Source: Streptomyces sp. NRRL WC-3549 (GTDB lineage Bacteria > Actinomycetota > Actinomycetes > Streptomycetales > Streptomycetaceae). From it: 6,248 nucleotides of DNA. Where the stretch lies: assembly GCF_000721935.1 (NCBI RefSeq), contig NZ_KL585421.1, positions 51,785 to 58,032 on the forward strand, given 5' to 3'. A program made the position numbers and the translations under genes. Positions 4,692 to 6,248 of the stretch are shown here, piece by piece (within the stretch, counting starts at the first letter, position 1; every line of letters begins with the position of its first letter). The notes under the pieces are model-generated. The model worked only from the letters and a program-made list of their open reading frames with translations. It made no database searches and had not been told where the DNA came from.

Positions 4692-5693
4692 TCAGACGTT
4701 GTAGATGCCGGTCTTGTAGCGGGCCAGGTTGGCCGGGTCCCGGAAGAACGCGGCCGTGCGCGCGAGGCCCTCCTCCAGGTCGTGGGCGGGGGCCCACCCG
4801 GTGGTCTCCCGCAGCCGGGTCGCGTCGGCGACGAGCCGCATCACCTCGGAGGCCGCGGGCCGTACGCGCTCGGGGTCCTCCCGGACGTCCACCTCGGTGC
4901 CGGTCACCTTGCCGATCAGGGTGACCAGGTCCCCGACGGAGATCTCGCCGCCGGTCCCGGCGTTGAAGGTCCGGCCCACCACCTGCCCGGCGTCGGCCGT
5001 GCCGACGGCGAGGAACGCCCGCGCGGTGTCCCGGACATAGGTGAAGTCGCGGGTCGGCCGCAGGTCGCCGAGGGTGATCGTGCGCTCCCCGGCGGCGAGC
5101 TGTCCGATGACCGTCGGGATCACGGCCCGCATGGACTGCCTCGGCCCGAAGGTGTTGAACGGCCGCAGGGTCACCACCGGGGTGGAGAAGCTGGCGTGGT
5201 AGCTGTCGGCCAGCCGGTCCGCGCCCGCCTTCGACGCGGCGTAGGGGGACTGGGTGTTGATGGGGTGGTCCTCGGTGATCGGCACGGTCCGCGCGGTGCC
5301 GTACGTCTCGCTGGTGGACGTGTGCACGAGCCGCGGGGTTCCCAGCGCGCGCACCGCCTCCAGGACGTTCAGCGTGCCGGTGATGTTGGTGTCCACGTAG
5401 CTGTGCGGCGCGCGGTAGCTGTACGGGATCGCGATGAGGGCCGCCAAGTGGTAGACGCAGTCCGCCCCTTCGGCGAAACCGCGCACCGACCCCGGGTCGC
5501 GTACGTCGCCCAGGACGATCTCGACCTCGGCGAGCACGTCCTCGGACAGGGTCTCCAGCCAGCCGTACGAGGAGAAGGAGTTGTACTGGGCCATGGCCCT
5601 CACCCGGTGCCCGGCGGCCACGAGGGTCTCGACGAGGTGCGAGCCGATGAATCCCTCGGCTCCGGTGACGGCGGCGAGCGGTGTGGAGGTCAA
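4692..5693 (-). CDS. LegB/GMD-like NDP-sugar 4,6-dehydratase (extended SDR)
   Basis: A 333-residue cytosolic enzyme predicted to convert an NDP-hexose to its 4-keto-6-deoxy form. Features in order: the Rossmann motif TGAEGFIGSH (10-19), the stretch RAMAQYNSFSSYGWLE (33-47), which is close to the YNSF-x-x-x-GWL signature of LegB-type UDP/GDP-GlcNAc dehydratases, LGDVRD (61-66), TSTSETYG (125-132), Tyr151-x-x-x-Lys155, LRPFNTFGPRQS (176-187) and RDFTYVRDTA (215-224). Thr127-Ser128-Glu129 corresponds to the Thr-Asp/Ser-Glu active-site triplet of 4,6-dehydratases, which favours dehydratase over plain epimerase. Length fits the family. The start is a TTG supported by AAGGAA 8 bases upstream. It precedes the nucleotidyltransferase by 44 bp, a natural activation-then-dehydration pair. 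No LegC-type aminotransferase is in view, so full legionaminic acid synthesis is unproven. GDP-mannose 4,6-dehydratase is the main alternative. Confidence 0.88.
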   Translation of the reverse strand: MTSTPLAAVTGAEGFIGSHLVETLVAAGHRVRAMAQYNSFSSYGWLETLSEDVLAEVEIVLGDVRDPGSVRGFAEGADCVYHLAALIAIPYSYRAPHSYVDTNITGTLNVLEAVRALGTPRLVHTSTSETYGTARTVPITEDHPINTQSPYAASKAGADRLADSYHASFSTPVVTLRPFNTFGPRQSMRAVIPTVIGQLAAGERTITLGDLRPTRDFTYVRDTARAFLAVGTADAGQVVGRTFNAGTGGEISVGDLVTLIGKVTGTEVDVREDPERVRPAASEVMRLVADATRLRETTGWAPAHDLEEGLARTAAFFRDPANLARYKTGIYNV

Positions 5694-5701
5694 CGTGGGT
5701 G

Positions 5702-5707
5702 TTCCTT
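5702..5707 (-). promoter_or_regulatory. Ribosome binding site that supports a TTG start
   Basis: AAGGAA on the minus strand lies 8 bases before the TTG at 5693-5691. No in-frame ATG or GTG sits at a comparable distance, and the predicted protein starts the usual few residues before its Rossmann strand. This settles the dehydratase start as the rare codon TTG. Confidence 0.65.
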
Positions 5708-5780
5708 ACGTTGTCGGTGGGTTGGTTTCCGGTGACGCGTGGGAGCGGGAGGCCGGTGTTCGGCGCCGGTCGCGGTGGCC

Positions 5781-5794
5781 CGTCCCCGGGGACG
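5781..5794. repeat. Perfect 14-bp palindrome in the intergenic gap
   Basis: CGTCCCCGGGGACG is fully self-complementary and lies in the 111-bp gap between the membrane-protein stop and the dehydratase start. It could be a regulator half-site pair or part of a weak hairpin. In such GC-rich DNA a short palindrome is also plausible by chance. The rest of the gap (5694-5804) shows the dehydratase ribosome site and no recognisable promoter. Confidence 0.3.
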
Positions 5795-5804
5795 CGGAGG
5801 GAGG

Positions 5805-6248
5805 TCAGGCGTGGGCCGAGGGCCGCCCCAGGGCACGCAGGGCCCACGCCCCCAGCACCGCCGCGGCCGTCCCGTGGCAGAGGGACAGGGCGAACAGGTC
5901 CCGCCCCGCCCCCGCCAGGGTGAGCGCCCCCACCGCCCCGGCCGCGGCGAGGCACACCACGGCCGGCGGCCAGGCCACCCCGAACGCCTGGAGGAGCAGC
6001 GCGGTCCACAGCGTCGCGGCGATCAGCAGCAGCACCGCCGGTTCGGCCCCGGTGAGCAGTGCGGCGGGGACCAGGGGCGCGAGGTAGGCGAGCAGGCAGA
6101 GCACGAGGATCCCGGCGGAGCGCAGCCGGAACCCCGCCGGGGTGGCCGTCGCCCGGAGGGCCGCCACGGACAGCCCCCGGTACCGGTACAGCAGCCACTC
6201 CGCGAGTCCCATACTCACCGTCAGCACCACCACCGCGTACGGCTGCTG
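5805..6248 (-). CDS. Multi-pass membrane protein, N-terminal part outside window
   Basis: The frame is open through the right edge, so the true start is not visible. The 147 residues seen are the C-terminal part. Hydrophobic segments at about residues 4-21, 45-66, 70-89, 93-113 and 118-139 predict five transmembrane helices. A basic loop (YRYRGL to RLR, 21-43) is likely cytoplasmic, and the tail is short. I do not recognise the family from this fragment. It is followed by a 111-bp gap and the dehydratase, in the same orientation, so it probably belongs to the polysaccharide operon. Possible roles are a flippase or export component (a PelG or O-antigen-flippase-like protein) or a glycan polymerase. 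This is inferred from context only. An ATG at 6233 exists internally but begins within the first helix and is unlikely to be the start. Confidence 0.7.
   Translation of the reverse strand, partial: QQPYAVVVLTVSMGLAEWLLYRYRGLSVAALRATATPAGFRLRSAGILVLCLLAYLAPLVPAALLTGAEPAVLLLIAATLWTALLLQAFGVAWPPAVVCLAAAGAVGALTLAGAGRDLFALSLCHGTAAAVLGAWALRALGRPSAHA

Noticed and set aside
4692..5693. Complete legionaminic or pseudaminic acid pathway.
   Set aside because: Only the LegB-like step is present. No aminotransferase, acetyltransferase, hydrolysing epimerase, sialic-acid-type synthase or CMP-transferase is in the window.
4339..6198. A long minus-strand open frame of 619 codons across the dehydratase and nucleotidyltransferase region.
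   Set aside because: Its translation is Arg/Gly/Pro-rich shadow sequence except for the last part, which is the true nucleotidyltransferase start. The dehydratase in the other frame has complete family motifs.

Overview
The window is very GC-rich, with strong third-position G/C bias, GTG and TTG starts, apparently leaderless promoters and close Streptomyces-type protein families. It looks like chromosomal DNA of a Streptomyces or near relative, taken from a draft Illumina assembly. It holds eight genes: three in a housekeeping-type block on the left and five complete or broken plus one partial gene (six on the minus strand after position 1378) in what looks like a polysaccharide operon. There is no gene-free stretch over 300 bases, and I see no tRNA, rRNA, CRISPR array or natural mobile element.

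Left block (1-1368). A type I methionine aminopeptidase (minus strand, cut by the left edge) diverges from a small XRE-family regulator (plus strand). They are separated by only 41 bp of AT-rich DNA, which carries two good -10 boxes, no Shine-Dalgarno and a near-palindromic operator candidate. A small F420/FMN split-barrel oxidoreductase follows the regulator. A short hairpin containing both stop codons separates it from the convergent operon.

Right block (1379-6248, all minus strand). In transcription order: a multi-pass membrane protein (5' part outside the window), a LegB/GMD-like NDP-sugar 4,6-dehydratase, a sugar-1-phosphate nucleotidyltransferase (broken as sequenced), an NDP-sugar epimerase/reductase, a spherulin-4 (GH135-like) protein and a GH114 endo-alpha-1,4-polygalactosaminidase-like lipoprotein. 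The last three are joined by 4-bp stop/start overlaps. The pairing of spherulin-4 and GH114 proteins with an NDP-sugar epimerase resembles the fungal galactosaminogalactan cluster (Uge3, Sph3, Ega3) and, more loosely, bacterial Pel loci. My best reading is a locus that makes, trims and perhaps exports an amino-sugar exopolysaccharide, possibly with a 6-deoxy component.

Caveat for users. Two sites carry Tn5 mosaic-end (Nextera adapter) sequence inside genes: a perfect 19-mer at 3444-3462 in the epimerase and a 16-base remnant at 4043-4058 in the nucleotidyltransferase. The nucleotidyltransferase also has a one-base frameshift near 4515. The protein stretch Cys-Leu-Leu-Tyr-Thr-Ser in the epimerase is adapter translation, not biology. 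Some true sequence is probably missing at both junctions.
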